This document shows positions 42,001 through 50,823 of a stretch of 64,000 nt of DNA, one piece after another. The notes under the pieces are model-generated. The model was not told where the DNA came from. It was given only the letters and a program-made list of their open reading frames with translations, and did no database searches. Numbering within the stretch: the stretch's first letter is position 1; each line of letters opens with the position of its first letter. A program made the position numbers and the translations under genes. Origin of the DNA: Paenibacillus sp. CF384 (GTDB taxonomy: Bacteria; Bacillota; Bacilli; Paenibacillales; Paenibacillaceae); NCBI RefSeq assembly GCF_900106745.1, contig NZ_FNNV01000018.1:109551-173550 (forward strand), read 5' to 3'.

Positions 42001-42861
42001 GTGTTTAAAGAATATGTGGCCCTGACAAAACCGAACCTGGTACGATTGAATGCATTCGCGGGGTTTGGCGGCTTTTGGGTCGCTTCCAAATGGGATATTG
42101 ATTGGTTGCTGCTGCTCTACATGTTGATTGGATCGGTACTCACGATGGCCTCGGCATGTGTCATTAATAACTATTGGGATCGCGAGCTGGACAAGAAGAT
42201 GGAACGCACGAAGAACCGCGCGCTTCCGACCAATCGACTTAGTCCGACTAACGTATTGGTGTACGGGATCGTACTTGGCATTGCAGGCGTTACCGTGCTG
42301 TTCACGATGGTGAATCCGATTAGCGGCTGGCTTGGATTGCTTGGGTTTTTCGTGTATGTCGTCATTTACACCATGTGGCTGAAACGCACTTCGACTTGGA
42401 GCACGTCCATTGGCGGTGTTTCAGGTGCGATGCCTCCGGTAATCGGCTACTGCGCGGTAACCGGCGTTGTGGATGAAGGCGCATGGTTGTTGTTTGCACT
42501 CCTGTTTCTGTGGCAGCCGGCTCATTTCTGGTCGCTCGCAATCAGACGGGTGGAGGAATATCGCGCGGCGGGTTTCCCGCTGCTGCCGGTCGTCAAAGGC
42601 GTTCATCGCACGAAGCTCCAGATGAACCCGTACATTCTGCTGTTGATTCCGACAGGCATTCTGTTCTTCACTTATGGCTACGTTGGCTATGCGTTTCTGA
42701 TCATTTCGCTTCTCGGCGGCGTGCTCTGGCTGGTTCACACGTTGATCGGTCTTAAGGCGAAGGATGACAACAAATGGGCGAAGACGAATTTTATCATTTC
42801 CATTAACTATTTGATGATCGTATTTCTAGTCATGATCGTCGATACGAACGGCATCGGTTAG
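42001..42861 (+). CDS. ctaB: Protoheme IX farnesyltransferase (heme O synthase)
   Basis: Adds a farnesyl group to heme B, the first step to heme A. The 286-residue membrane protein has the polyprenyl-binding block NNYWDRELDKKMERTKNRAL near residue 60 and about eight membrane segments. GTG 42001 has GGGGAGA seven bases ahead; the frame reaches 41980 without a site. The SCO gene follows after 11 bases, so both supply cytochrome oxidase. Confidence 0.96.
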   Translation: MFKEYVALTKPNLVRLNAFAGFGGFWVASKWDIDWLLLLYMLIGSVLTMASACVINNYWDRELDKKMERTKNRALPTNRLSPTNVLVYGIVLGIAGVTVLFTMVNPISGWLGLLGFFVYVVIYTMWLKRTSTWSTSIGGVSGAMPPVIGYCAVTGVVDEGAWLLFALLFLWQPAHFWSLAIRRVEEYRAAGFPLLPVVKGVHRTKLQMNPYILLLIPTGILFFTYGYVGYAFLIISLLGGVLWLVHTLIGLKAKDDNKWAKTNFIISINYLMIVFLVMIVDTNGIG

Positions 42862-42872
42862 GAGGGCGATTC

Positions 42873-43493
42873 ATGCCTATTATTCGCAAATACGGATTTG
42901 CAATTGCAGTTCTGGCTTTATGTTTGGTCATGGCGGTTTACTTGTACCTCTCCTCATCGAAGGACGCGAAGCCGAATTTGGATCAGAATTTGAAGGCACC
43001 GAGCTTTCAACTGACGGATTTGGATGGAAAAGAAGTCACGCTTGACGATTCCGAAGGCAAAGTGCGGGTTATTTATTTCTTCTATGCCAATTGCCCGGAC
43101 ATCTGCCCGCCTACGACTTATCTAATGACACAGGTGCAGGACAAGCTGAAGGAGAACGGAACCTTCGGCAAAGACGTGGAATTCATGTCGATCACCTTCG
43201 ATCCGAAGCGCGATACGGCCGAGGCGATGCGGAAATTCGCGGGGAAGTTTGACATCGATGCGAGCGGCTGGAAGTTCCTCCGGGAGGACAGCGAGGAACA
43301 GACGAAGCAGCTGATGAAGGACTTTGGCCTGGGACTTCTCAAGGATGAGTCAACAAACCTATTCACGCATACGGACACGATCACGTTCGTTGACCGAAAA
43401 GGCGTTGTTCGCAAGTACCTTACGGGTTCGATCGACGAGACGCAAAGTCCGGAGAAGATTGTTAACGTCATAGACGCATTGGTTGAAGAGTAG
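42873..43493 (+). CDS. SCO1/SenC-family copper chaperone
   Basis: A 206-residue thioredoxin-fold protein that helps insert copper into the CuA site of cytochrome oxidase. An N-terminal anchor (about residues 8-27) puts it outside the membrane. Copper ligands are Cys74 and Cys78 in NCPDICPP and His166. It is co-transcribed with ctaB and followed at once by the AEC gene. Confidence 0.94.
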   Translation: MPIIRKYGFAIAVLALCLVMAVYLYLSSSKDAKPNLDQNLKAPSFQLTDLDGKEVTLDDSEGKVRVIYFFYANCPDICPPTTYLMTQVQDKLKENGTFGKDVEFMSITFDPKRDTAEAMRKFAGKFDIDASGWKFLREDSEEQTKQLMKDFGLGLLKDESTNLFTHTDTITFVDRKGVVRKYLTGSIDETQSPEKIVNVIDALVEE

Positions 43494-43494
43494 C

Positions 43495-44421
43495 ATGGCC
43501 ATATTCTTATCGATATTATGGAACAACATTATCCCGTTGTCAGTCATGATTGCTATAGGCATCACGCTGCATCGGGTTTTTTCTTTGGACATCAAAACGT
43601 TATCCAAGCTGAACTTTTACTTGTTTTCACCGGCTATTATTTTTAAATTATTGTATACGACGGAGGTAACGCTGCAATCGGCGATGACCGTCCTGCTGTT
43701 CTTCGTTATCTTTATGGGGCTTATGTACATCTGCGTGGAAGCCGTCATTCGGCTGCGGGGAATTGCCGGGGGAAGGCGCGGGGCGATGCGAAACAGCGTG
43801 CTGTTCTATAACAGTGCGAACTACGGCATCCCGCTCAATGAGCTTGTATTTGCCTCTAATCCGTTCACGTTGTCCATTCAAGTGCTGATTATGATGCTGC
43901 AGGCACTGCTGCCGAACACCTACGGGATCTACAGCGTCAACGCACATCGCATCAGCGGCAAGGAGATTATACGGACGATTCTTAAGCAGCCAGTCATCTA
44001 TGCGATCCCGCTCGGGTTTCTAATGCGAGGATTTCATGTGCCGATCCCGGATGCCTTATCCGTACCGCTGGATTATTCGGCTAACGCCTTTATCGGTACG
44101 GCGCTTGTTACGCTTGGCGTGCAGCTCGGGAGTATGAAGTTTTCCATTCACAGCTTCATGGTGAAGGAAGTGCTGATTTCGTGCAGCATGCGTCTCTTGC
44201 TGGGACCGGTGCTGGCGTTTGCCGTAGTGTGGATGCTTGGACTGGATGGGCTGATGGCAAAGGCGCTCATCGTATCCTCCAGCGTACCAACCTCGCTGTC
44301 CAGTGTGCTGCTCGCAGTGGAGTTCGACAACGAGCAGGAGTTTGCTTCGCAGGCTGTGTTGGCTTCAACCGTCTTAAGCATTATAACGGTAACGCTCGTA
44401 ATCTTCGTATTGAACGTTTAG
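43495..44421 (+). CDS. AEC-family (auxin efflux carrier-like) transporter
   Basis: A 308-residue membrane protein with about ten hydrophobic segments in two halves. FYNSANYGIPLNELVF near residue 105 and VSSSVPTSLSSVLLAVEF near the C-terminus are typical. Substrates of bacterial AEC proteins include organic acids, but this one is unassigned. The ATG at 43495 is one base past the SCO stop codon; the start codon is preceded by GAAGAG only. Confidence 0.9.
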   Translation: MAIFLSILWNNIIPLSVMIAIGITLHRVFSLDIKTLSKLNFYLFSPAIIFKLLYTTEVTLQSAMTVLLFFVIFMGLMYICVEAVIRLRGIAGGRRGAMRNSVLFYNSANYGIPLNELVFASNPFTLSIQVLIMMLQALLPNTYGIYSVNAHRISGKEIIRTILKQPVIYAIPLGFLMRGFHVPIPDALSVPLDYSANAFIGTALVTLGVQLGSMKFSIHSFMVKEVLISCSMRLLLGPVLAFAVVWMLGLDGLMAKALIVSSSVPTSLSSVLLAVEFDNEQEFASQAVLASTVLSIITVTLVIFVLNV

Positions 44422-44447
44422 CTTTTCGCTATTATAGGATTGCATGC

Positions 44448-44822
44448 TTAGAATCCATCTTCTTTACTCCATAGGGCGGTGCCTTGAGCAGGATACACGA
44501 TGTATTCCTCGAGGCCCGCTTTTTCTAATTGCTCAATTAAGTATTCCTCTGGCGTCTTCTCTACACCTGGAAACCCGCGCCGTGTATGGATATGGTCGGC
44601 ATCCGGGAACGCATCCCGCAGCATGCCTCTGATTCGTCTGCCGGATGCATCATTATCGGTAAAAATGTAAGCATGTCGGTCGCCGACCTGTCGGCGCAGC
44701 TTCTCGATTTGGTTGACGCCCGGCGTGCCCATCGTGCAGAAAATCGGAGTCTCCTCCGCAAGCACACGGCGCAACCGGCTTCTGTCGTTCTTGCCCTCTA
44801 CAATAATGGCGATATCATCCAT
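44448..44822 (-). CDS. Toprim-domain protein (YusF/RNase M5-like)
   Basis: A 124-residue stand-alone Toprim domain. The metal-binding residues are Glu in IIVEGKNDRSRL and the DxD in FTDNDASGRR. Its family acts on nucleic acids (nicking, primase-like, RNase M5), and a role here is not defined. ATG 44822 is in frame with a GTG 12 bases upstream that has AAAGAGG ahead. Confidence 0.85.
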   Translation of the reverse strand: MDDIAIIVEGKNDRSRLRRVLAEETPIFCTMGTPGVNQIEKLRRQVGDRHAYIFTDNDASGRRIRGMLRDAFPDADHIHTRRGFPGVEKTPEEYLIEQLEKAGLEEYIVYPAQGTALWSKEDGF

Positions 44823-44878
44823 CGCAGTTCTCACCTCTTTCCACCATCTTATTATATGCTACGCGAACATGGAAAACG

Positions 44879-44908
44879 AAAAACGGCCTGCCGTTAGGCA
44901 AGCCGTTT
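44879..44908 (-). terminator. Terminator after the YjcZ-like gene
   Basis: On the minus strand AAACGGC pairs with GCCGTTT, followed by TTCGTTTT. Confidence 0.6.
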
Positions 44909-44932
44909 ATGTCCGTGATTTGGGGATGTGGA

Positions 44933-45064
44933 TTAGTACCAGCCGCCACAGCCGCAAATTACAATGACGAGCAGGATGAAAAGCACCAGGATGGAACCAG
45001 CAGAAGTAAATGCGCCTTGATGGCAGCCATGTCCTCCGCGATCAGCATCTACGAATTGAGACAT
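44933..45064 (-). CDS. YjcZ-family small spore peptide
   Basis: A 43-residue protein. A polar, His-rich N-terminus (VDADRGGHGCHQGAF) is followed by one membrane segment (AGSILVLFILLVIVI) and the Cys/Gly-rich end CGCGGWY. This is the YjcZ/YrpG-like sporulation-protein pattern (LVLFILLVIV with Cys-Gly tail). AGAGGGG lies nine bases before the ATG. Confidence 0.8.
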   Translation of the reverse strand: MSQFVDADRGGHGCHQGAFTSAGSILVLFILLVIVICGCGGWY

Positions 45065-45190
45065 TGTGAATGTCACCCCTCTTTCGCATGATGTCTAACA
45101 GGGCGTTTGGGGCTCTGCTTCACTTTGAAAAGCATCTAGCCTCTTGCCACACTGTAATGTATGCCCCTGAGTGATAACAGCCCTGTGCAA

Positions 45191-46399
45191 TTACCCAGTT
45201 CCGGAAAAATGGGCGCTGGAGCTTGATCCGCCCGCTTTGGTGGGCGAAGCATAGAAGGGGAGCACGCAAACGGCAATCATGAGGCTGAGGAAAGCAATAT
45301 AATAAGGCGAGATGAATTCGCGTAACTGCCCAGCAAGCATCGGGCCCATGAAAGCGCCGATGGAGAAGGCGATGGATAAGATCGAGAACATCCGGCCGTA
45401 CCGGGCTCCGCCGCTTCGTTCGATGAGGAGCGAGGAGAGCGCCGGGAAGATGACGCCTTTGGCCATGCCGACGAACAACAGCATGACCATGAAGGGAAGC
45501 GGGATACCGGCTGCGATGGCGAAATAAGTGAGTGCCAGCATGAAGGCTCCCCAGAGCGAGCGAAGAAACGGCGAGAGCTTGTTGAGGAAAAGCATGCTGA
45601 GCGTGAATAGTGCGCCAAGGCTGACGATGGAGAACAAGAGCCCCGTTGTCATCATCCCTTCCTTCGTCGTTGACATGAGCGGCAGCTCGAAGGAAAGGAT
45701 GCCTTGGGCGCAGCTCATCGCAATCGGCAGCACGAAGATCAGCCATGGTATGGGAGGCGCCGGCTCCTCCTTCGTGGCTCCCCGCATGCCAAGCGCCTCA
45801 GCATTCGCTTGCGTTGCCAGCGCTGTGGAGTCAGGCGTAGTAGCCTTCAGCGGGGCTAATTCGCGGATAAAGAACATGGCGCAAGCAGCTGTCGCGATGA
45901 GAATCCAGCCGAGCACGGTGAAAGCCGTCGTGAACCCAATCTGGGCCACGAGATAAGCGCCGACTGCGGGCGAGATTACCGATGCGACGGTGTGCACAAG
46001 GCCATTGCCGGCCATGAGCTTGCGCTGCCGGATTTGGCTTGTAGCAATGCGTGCGAGCAGCGACATACAAGCAGGCGACAGAAAGGCGAGTACAAATCCA
46101 CTGATAGAACGAAGCACAAGCAGCTGCCATGGATTCGTCACCATGGCTTGCAGCAGCAGGATGCCGCCGGCTGCAGCCAGGCTGAAGACGATGAAGAGTC
46201 GGCTGCCGTAACGGTCGACCCCATAACCGGCTATGAGATTGCCCGGCAGATGGGTGATGGAGTAAAGTCCCATCATCAGCCCGATAAAGGACGGTGCCGC
46301 GCCGAGCGAGACGGCAAACGGGGTCAAGATGGGATACTGGGCATGTAAATCAAAGAATGCCACAAACAGAAACAAATACAGCCAAATCGCAGTTTTCAC
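45191..46399 (-). CDS. MFS transporter
   Basis: A 402-residue major-facilitator protein with 12 predicted membrane segments, broken by a polar loop near residues 190-215. GYGVDRYGSRLFIVFSL near residue 60 and the repeat-half spacing are typical of the drug/metabolite exporters. GTG 46399 has AAGGAGG six bases ahead; the in-frame ATG at 46423 precedes it without one. The substrate is not known. It is divergent from the 151-residue membrane protein gene. Confidence 0.92.
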   Translation of the reverse strand: MKTAIWLYLFLFVAFFDLHAQYPILTPFAVSLGAAPSFIGLMMGLYSITHLPGNLIAGYGVDRYGSRLFIVFSLAAAGGILLLQAMVTNPWQLLVLRSISGFVLAFLSPACMSLLARIATSQIRQRKLMAGNGLVHTVASVISPAVGAYLVAQIGFTTAFTVLGWILIATAACAMFFIRELAPLKATTPDSTALATQANAEALGMRGATKEEPAPPIPWLIFVLPIAMSCAQGILSFELPLMSTTKEGMMTTGLLFSIVSLGALFTLSMLFLNKLSPFLRSLWGAFMLALTYFAIAAGIPLPFMVMLLFVGMAKGVIFPALSSLLIERSGGARYGRMFSILSIAFSIGAFMGPMLAGQLREFISPYYIAFLSLMIAVCVLPFYASPTKAGGSSSSAHFSGTG

Positions 46400-46509
46400 G
46401 GGAATCCTCCTTCGGATTTGCATAAGCGCGCAGCGATATCAGTGTGGACAGTATGTTACTACTTGTACGCTTGGCCAGGCCGTGATATGTCTCACGGCGT
46501 TCAGTTGGT

Positions 46510-46538
46510 TTACGGTGGTAGGGTCATGGGTTATAATG
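46510..46538 (+). promoter_or_regulatory. Possible promoter of the 151-aa membrane protein gene
   Basis: TTTACG (46510-46515), 17 bases, TATAAT (46533-46538). A second TATAAT at 46564 touches the ribosome-binding site and is unlikely to be used. Confidence 0.5.
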
Positions 46539-46584
46539 TTTTGTATGTAGACTTTTTGGCAGGTATAATGGAGGAGACCAATCG

Positions 46585-47040
46585 ATGGGCTTGGATTTTA
46601 ACTATGATTTGGACACGTACGTACAATTCTTCAAGGACAAATGGCTGTTTCTGGTTATCGCGCTGGTTGTGCTGTTCATCGTCGTTCGTATCGTTAAGAC
46701 GGTCGTGAAATGGCTTATCGTAGTGGCTATTCTTGCAGGCGTCGTATTCTATAGCGGACATTCGCTTGAAGAATTGAAGAATCTCGGATCCGAGCTCGGC
46801 ACGAAGGTTGCGGACAGCGTGAAGCAAGAGGCAATCTCTGCGATGGCCGGCGAAGCGCAGGATGCTACATTTACAACGAACAGCGACGGTACGTTTACGG
46901 TGAAAACCAAGAACTTAGCGCTGGACGGAACGCCTGGCCAGAAAGAAGTGAAAGTGACCTTCCGGGGTACGCCGCTAGGCACTTGGAAGATTGATGCGAC
47001 AATCCAGTCCTTAATTGATCAAGCAAAGAAGAACGTCTAG
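46585..47040 (+). CDS. Small membrane protein of unknown function, 151 aa
   Basis: A 151-residue protein with two close membrane segments (about residues 18-37 and 40-58) and a soluble C-terminal domain at about 90-150 with beta-strand pattern (TFTTNSDGTFTVKTKNLAL). I do not recognise the domain. GGAGGAG lies just before the ATG. It heads a group with the transglutaminase and penicillin-binding protein genes, so a cell-wall role is possible but unproven. Confidence 0.7.
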   Translation: MGLDFNYDLDTYVQFFKDKWLFLVIALVVLFIVVRIVKTVVKWLIVVAILAGVVFYSGHSLEELKNLGSELGTKVADSVKQEAISAMAGEAQDATFTTNSDGTFTVKTKNLALDGTPGQKEVKVTFRGTPLGTWKIDATIQSLIDQAKKNV

Positions 47041-47100
47041 TCTAGTCGAAGGCAAGTTTATGGACAAGTCTACGTTTAGGCGATGGAAGGAGGCTTCATC

Positions 47101-48282
47101 ATGAATGCTTGGGTCGCTCCCTTATTGAAACCGGAACCGGTTGCGCTCATGGTGCTGATTATCCTGCTTGGCTCATTCATTCAAGGCATGAGAAGAGGTG
47201 CGTCGGGATCCGCGAAGCACCTTTTCTTTTTTATTTGGCAAGCGGTTTCGGTCGTGATTGCGCTCGTGCTTGCCGGTAAAGGAGCATCGCGGCTATCGCC
47301 GGTAATCCGTGATTGGCTGGAAGGCAGACACATCGTCGTGCCGCAGGAAGAGCTCAGTGCGGGGAAAGAGTTATGGTACACGGTCGTGACCAGCCTGCGC
47401 GACTTTGAACTGCTTCGGTTCGGCGTGCTGTTTCTGATCTTGTACACGTTCGTTCGATACTTGCTTCGGTTGCTGGAGCCGCTATGTTACATGCTCTATG
47501 ATGCGGTGATGCGGCCGGCGAACCAGGCGGATCAGGTGATTCGGCGGGGCCGGGCTTCCGCATACGGCAAGCTCTCCGGAACTGCCAGCAGGACAACAGG
47601 GGCATTAATCGGCGCACTGCTGGGCGGTGGACGAGCTTTTCTCGTAATTGCCGTACTGTTTGTGTATGTTACACTTGCTCCACATGCACTTGGGGCGGAT
47701 GCCATTCGAGCGTCTGCGATCTATGCGAAGACGGCTGCAGAGCTGCTGGACCCGGTTGCCGGCGATGTGCTGAAGCGCGGACCGGTCATTACCGATGCGG
47801 TTCAGGCGGAGTTTCGCCGTGTGCTGCAGCGCAAGTATGAGGTAATTGATGCAGCGGTCCCTGCCAACATCGAGGCTGCTGCGGCAGAAGTGACGAAACA
47901 ATCCGATGATGACGAGGCGAAGGCGCGGGCACTCTATGATTGGATCGGTTCACGTATTGCATATGACTGGGATAAAGCCAATAATTATGTAGAGCACGGT
48001 GTTTGGAAAGAACAAACGCCAACTGAAACTTTTGATACCCGAAAAGGCGTCTGTATAGATGTGGCTAGATTGTATGCGGTGATGGCTCGTTCAGTCGGGC
48101 TTGATGTGCGTGTCGTTACGGGACTCGGCGCAACAGGCAACGGCAGCTATGGACCCCATGCTTGGAATGAGGTGCGTTTGGCAAGCAGCGGTGCTTGGAT
48201 TCCGCTTGACGCAACATGGGCCTCCTCAGGCGACTGGTTTAACCCGGCTGGGTTCTCGAGCACGCATATAAGGGAAACTTGA
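47101..48282 (+). CDS. Membrane transglutaminase-like protein
   Basis: A 393-residue protein. About five membrane segments in the first 210 residues, a CvpA-like layout, precede a transglutaminase-like core at about 260-393. The catalytic triad can be assigned: Cys318 in GVCIDVARLYAVMARSVG, His353 in GPHAWNEV and Asp370 in PLDATW. This fold hydrolyses or links peptides and is found in wall-related proteins. AAGGAGG precedes ATG 47101. The penicillin-binding protein gene begins 22 bases downstream. Confidence 0.88.
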   Translation: MNAWVAPLLKPEPVALMVLIILLGSFIQGMRRGASGSAKHLFFFIWQAVSVVIALVLAGKGASRLSPVIRDWLEGRHIVVPQEELSAGKELWYTVVTSLRDFELLRFGVLFLILYTFVRYLLRLLEPLCYMLYDAVMRPANQADQVIRRGRASAYGKLSGTASRTTGALIGALLGGGRAFLVIAVLFVYVTLAPHALGADAIRASAIYAKTAAELLDPVAGDVLKRGPVITDAVQAEFRRVLQRKYEVIDAAVPANIEAAAAEVTKQSDDDEAKARALYDWIGSRIAYDWDKANNYVEHGVWKEQTPTETFDTRKGVCIDVARLYAVMARSVGLDVRVVTGLGATGNGSYGPHAWNEVRLASSGAWIPLDATWASSGDWFNPAGFSSTHIRET

Positions 48283-48304
48283 CCGTGTAGAAAGGAGATT
48301 TACA

Positions 48305-50392
48305 GTGGTGCAGGATGATCCGCAGAAGCGGGAGATTGTGAACCGGCGAAATTTTTCGTTTCGGTTGAACTTATTCTTTTTTGCTACGTTTGCTGTTTTC
48401 AGTATTCTTATTGTTCGGCTAGCAATTTTGCAGTTTGTTGATGGGCCCTCTCTGCGTGAGGAAGAAGAGAAACGGGGCTCGAAGGATGTCCTGATCCCGC
48501 CGATTCGCGGTAATATCTATGACTCGGGCGGTGCGCCGATTGCCTATTCGACTTCGACCCAGTCGCTGCATTACAGCATAGAGCCGGGTATGAAGAAGGC
48601 AGATTCTATCGCTATTGCCGAGAAGCTGTTTGAAGTTTTTCAGAAATACGGAAATCCGAAGACTGCTGTGACATTAGAGCAAATTATCAAAAACATGGAT
48701 CTGGATTATAAGAAAAATACGGTGACCGTCCCTAGACGCATCAAGAGCGGGCTGACTCAGCAGGAGATCGCCTACTTCATGGAGAACCGCGATTTGTTTC
48801 AGGGAATCGATATCGTAGAGGAAAGCATTCGTCATTACGATACGAGCCAGTTTGCCGTCCAATTGGTCGGTTACTTGAAGAAATTCGGCGGCGGTGCCGA
48901 GAATAATCTGTACAAGGATCGGGCCAAAACCGATGATCCTCGCCTAAAATATTTGCAGCAAGAGGATGTCGGCTACGACGGCCTGGAGTATATGTTCCAG
49001 GATGTGCTGCGAGGCAAGAACGGCTTGAAGACGTATCCGGTGAACGCCGCAAGCCGAGTGATTGGGCCGCCGGTCATTACGAAGCCGGATAAAGGCGATA
49101 ACGTATATTTGACCATTAATCGTCATGTGCAGGAAGTTACGGAACAAGCGATTATGGATCAGCTTCATTTCCTGCAAACGACCTCGGATCCCGATCGCCA
49201 TGAGAAAAATGCGAAGACCGGCTACGCGGTAGCGATGGAAGTGAAGACCGGCAAAATCATCGCGATGGCCAGTATGCCGGATTACAATCCGAACATCTGG
49301 GAAGGCGGCACGATCAGCAAGGATGATTATGACAGCATCCAGTATGTGCTGCAGAATGGTACGATCAGCTCGGTAATCGGTCCTTACAGCGATCCGAAGG
49401 AGCAGCGTAAACATCCATCCTCGGTAGTCTTCCTGGGCTCGACGCAGAAGCCGTTGTCTATCCTGATCGGGCTAAACGAGAAGCTGTTCACGACGACGCA
49501 AACGTATACGGATACCGGTTCGTTCTTCTACGGTCGAGAGGGCAGTACCCGCCGCAGAATCGGGAATGCCAAAGGGCATGTGTACGGTGTGCTCGATCCG
49601 GCCAAAGCCATCGCGAAATCCTCCAACCCCTTCATGGCCAAGATGGTCGGGGATGCGCTTTACAGAAAAGAGCCGAAGAACGGCGTTGAGATCTGGGATT
49701 CCTATGTGAAACAATTCGGCCTTGGCGTAAATACCGAGAGCGGACTTCATAACGAGAGCAAAGGCGTTATCGGGTACTTCCATGAGAAAGAAGCAGCCAG
49801 CGTGCAGTCTGCGTTAATTCTGGCTTCTTTCGGCCAGATGGGACGATATACGACGCTGCAGCTTGCCCAATATGCAGCAACGCTTGCCAGTCACGGCAAA
49901 CGAATGAAGCCGCAGTTCGTGAAGGAAATCCGCGATGCGGATGGCAAGGTTGTGCAGGGCTTTCAGCCTGAGGTGCTCAATACCGTTAATTTCCCGGAGA
50001 AATATTGGGATGAGATCGAGGACGGGATGTTGAATGTTAGCGTAACGGAGTTCAACAACGCACCTTACAAGGTGCTCCGCAAAACCGGTACTTCACAGCA
50101 GCAAGTTAGTGGAGCAACCGTTGAGAACTCTGTATTTATCGCGTCGGCTCCAGCGGAAGACCCAGTCATTGCGGTAGCGGTCGTTATTCCGGAAGGCGGC
50201 TTTGGCTCGTATGGAGCCGCGCCTGTTGCGCGCAAGATTCTCGATGCGTACGACGATGCCATCGGTCTGAATGGCGTGCCGAAGAAGCCGAAGACTCCGG
50301 TGACGCCTCCGACGAACGGGACAACAGGCACCACCGGAACGCCGGCCGGCACGACAACAGGGAACGGCAAGACGGATACAGCGACACAATAA
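48305..50392 (+). CDS. Class B penicillin-binding protein (PbpA/MrdA-like transpeptidase)
   Basis: A 695-residue transpeptidase that cross-links peptidoglycan outside the membrane. It has one membrane anchor (about residues 18-40), a dimerisation domain, and the penicillin-binding domain with the three motifs: Ser379-Thr-Gln-Lys382, Ser439-Ser-Asn441 and Lys593-Thr-Gly595. A Pro/Thr/Gly-rich tail follows. The start is GTG 48305, seven bases after AAAGGAG. It ends in a terminator and pairs with the transglutaminase, so both likely build or tailor the wall. Confidence 0.93.
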   Translation: MVQDDPQKREIVNRRNFSFRLNLFFFATFAVFSILIVRLAILQFVDGPSLREEEEKRGSKDVLIPPIRGNIYDSGGAPIAYSTSTQSLHYSIEPGMKKADSIAIAEKLFEVFQKYGNPKTAVTLEQIIKNMDLDYKKNTVTVPRRIKSGLTQQEIAYFMENRDLFQGIDIVEESIRHYDTSQFAVQLVGYLKKFGGGAENNLYKDRAKTDDPRLKYLQQEDVGYDGLEYMFQDVLRGKNGLKTYPVNAASRVIGPPVITKPDKGDNVYLTINRHVQEVTEQAIMDQLHFLQTTSDPDRHEKNAKTGYAVAMEVKTGKIIAMASMPDYNPNIWEGGTISKDDYDSIQYVLQNGTISSVIGPYSDPKEQRKHPSSVVFLGSTQKPLSILIGLNEKLFTTTQTYTDTGSFFYGREGSTRRRIGNAKGHVYGVLDPAKAIAKSSNPFMAKMVGDALYRKEPKNGVEIWDSYVKQFGLGVNTESGLHNESKGVIGYFHEKEAASVQSALILASFGQMGRYTTLQLAQYAATLASHGKRMKPQFVKEIRDADGKVVQGFQPEVLNTVNFPEKYWDEIEDGMLNVSVTEFNNAPYKVLRKTGTSQQQVSGATVENSVFIASAPAEDPVIAVAVVIPEGGFGSYGAAPVARKILDAYDDAIGLNGVPKKPKTPVTPPTNGTTGTTGTPAGTTTGNGKTDTATQ

Positions 50393-50413
50393 GAGTAGCA
50401 TACAGTTTTATAT

Positions 50414-50458
50414 GGAGTTGTCCCGAAGTCAAATTGGCTTAGGGGCAGCTCCTTTTTT
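50414..50458 (+). terminator. Terminator after the penicillin-binding protein gene
   Basis: GGAGTTGTCCC pairs with GGGGCAGCTCC, followed by TTTTTT. Confidence 0.85.
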
Positions 50459-50473
50459 ATGAGAACCGATAAG

Positions 50474-50503
50474 TTGCACATGAGAAACATTTTTGCATAA
50501 GAT
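50474..50503 (+). promoter_or_regulatory. Possible promoter of the 27-aa peptide gene
   Basis: TTGCAC (50474-50479), 18 bases, TAAGAT (50498-50503), placed 45 bases before the start codon. Confidence 0.45.
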
Positions 50504-50547
50504 AAAACATGAAAGGATGCCATCCACTACCGCAAGGAGGGATCCAT

Positions 50548-50631
50548 ATGCGCCGTTCCAAGAAGCACGCCGCCCTTCGCCGCCTGCTGTACGCTATTTT
50601 ATTTCTTACCGGTACACTTCTAGGGGTATAA
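50548..50631 (+). CDS. Possible 27-aa membrane peptide
   Basis: A short frame with strong initiation signal (AAGGAGGGATCCAT then ATG) and a possible promoter. The peptide has a basic N-terminus (RRSKKHAALRR) and one hydrophobic helix (LLYAILFLTGTLLGV). It fits a single-pass membrane peptide; small-protein or toxin-like roles are possible. No homology is claimed. The region 50393-50823 holds otherwise only the terminator and a short leader. Confidence 0.5.
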   Translation: MRRSKKHAALRRLLYAILFLTGTLLGV

Positions 50632-50823
50632 GAGCAAGATGGAACACAAAAAGCACAAGATTGAATAACGCGTTTACGTGCAGGACTCACTATAATTAGA
50701 AAAGTAACTAGGCGCGATTGCCGCGGACGTTCATGGAGCAGGTTTGGATTCTGTTCAGAGTGTGCTAGAATTGGTACATTGATCGGTTGCAGCATCTGCA
50801 GTTCGCTTTATAGGGAGGGCTTC

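Noticed and set aside
46564..46569. TATAAT directly before the 151-aa gene as its promoter
   Set aside because: A transcript starting just after it would lack the ribosome-binding site at 46570-46576.
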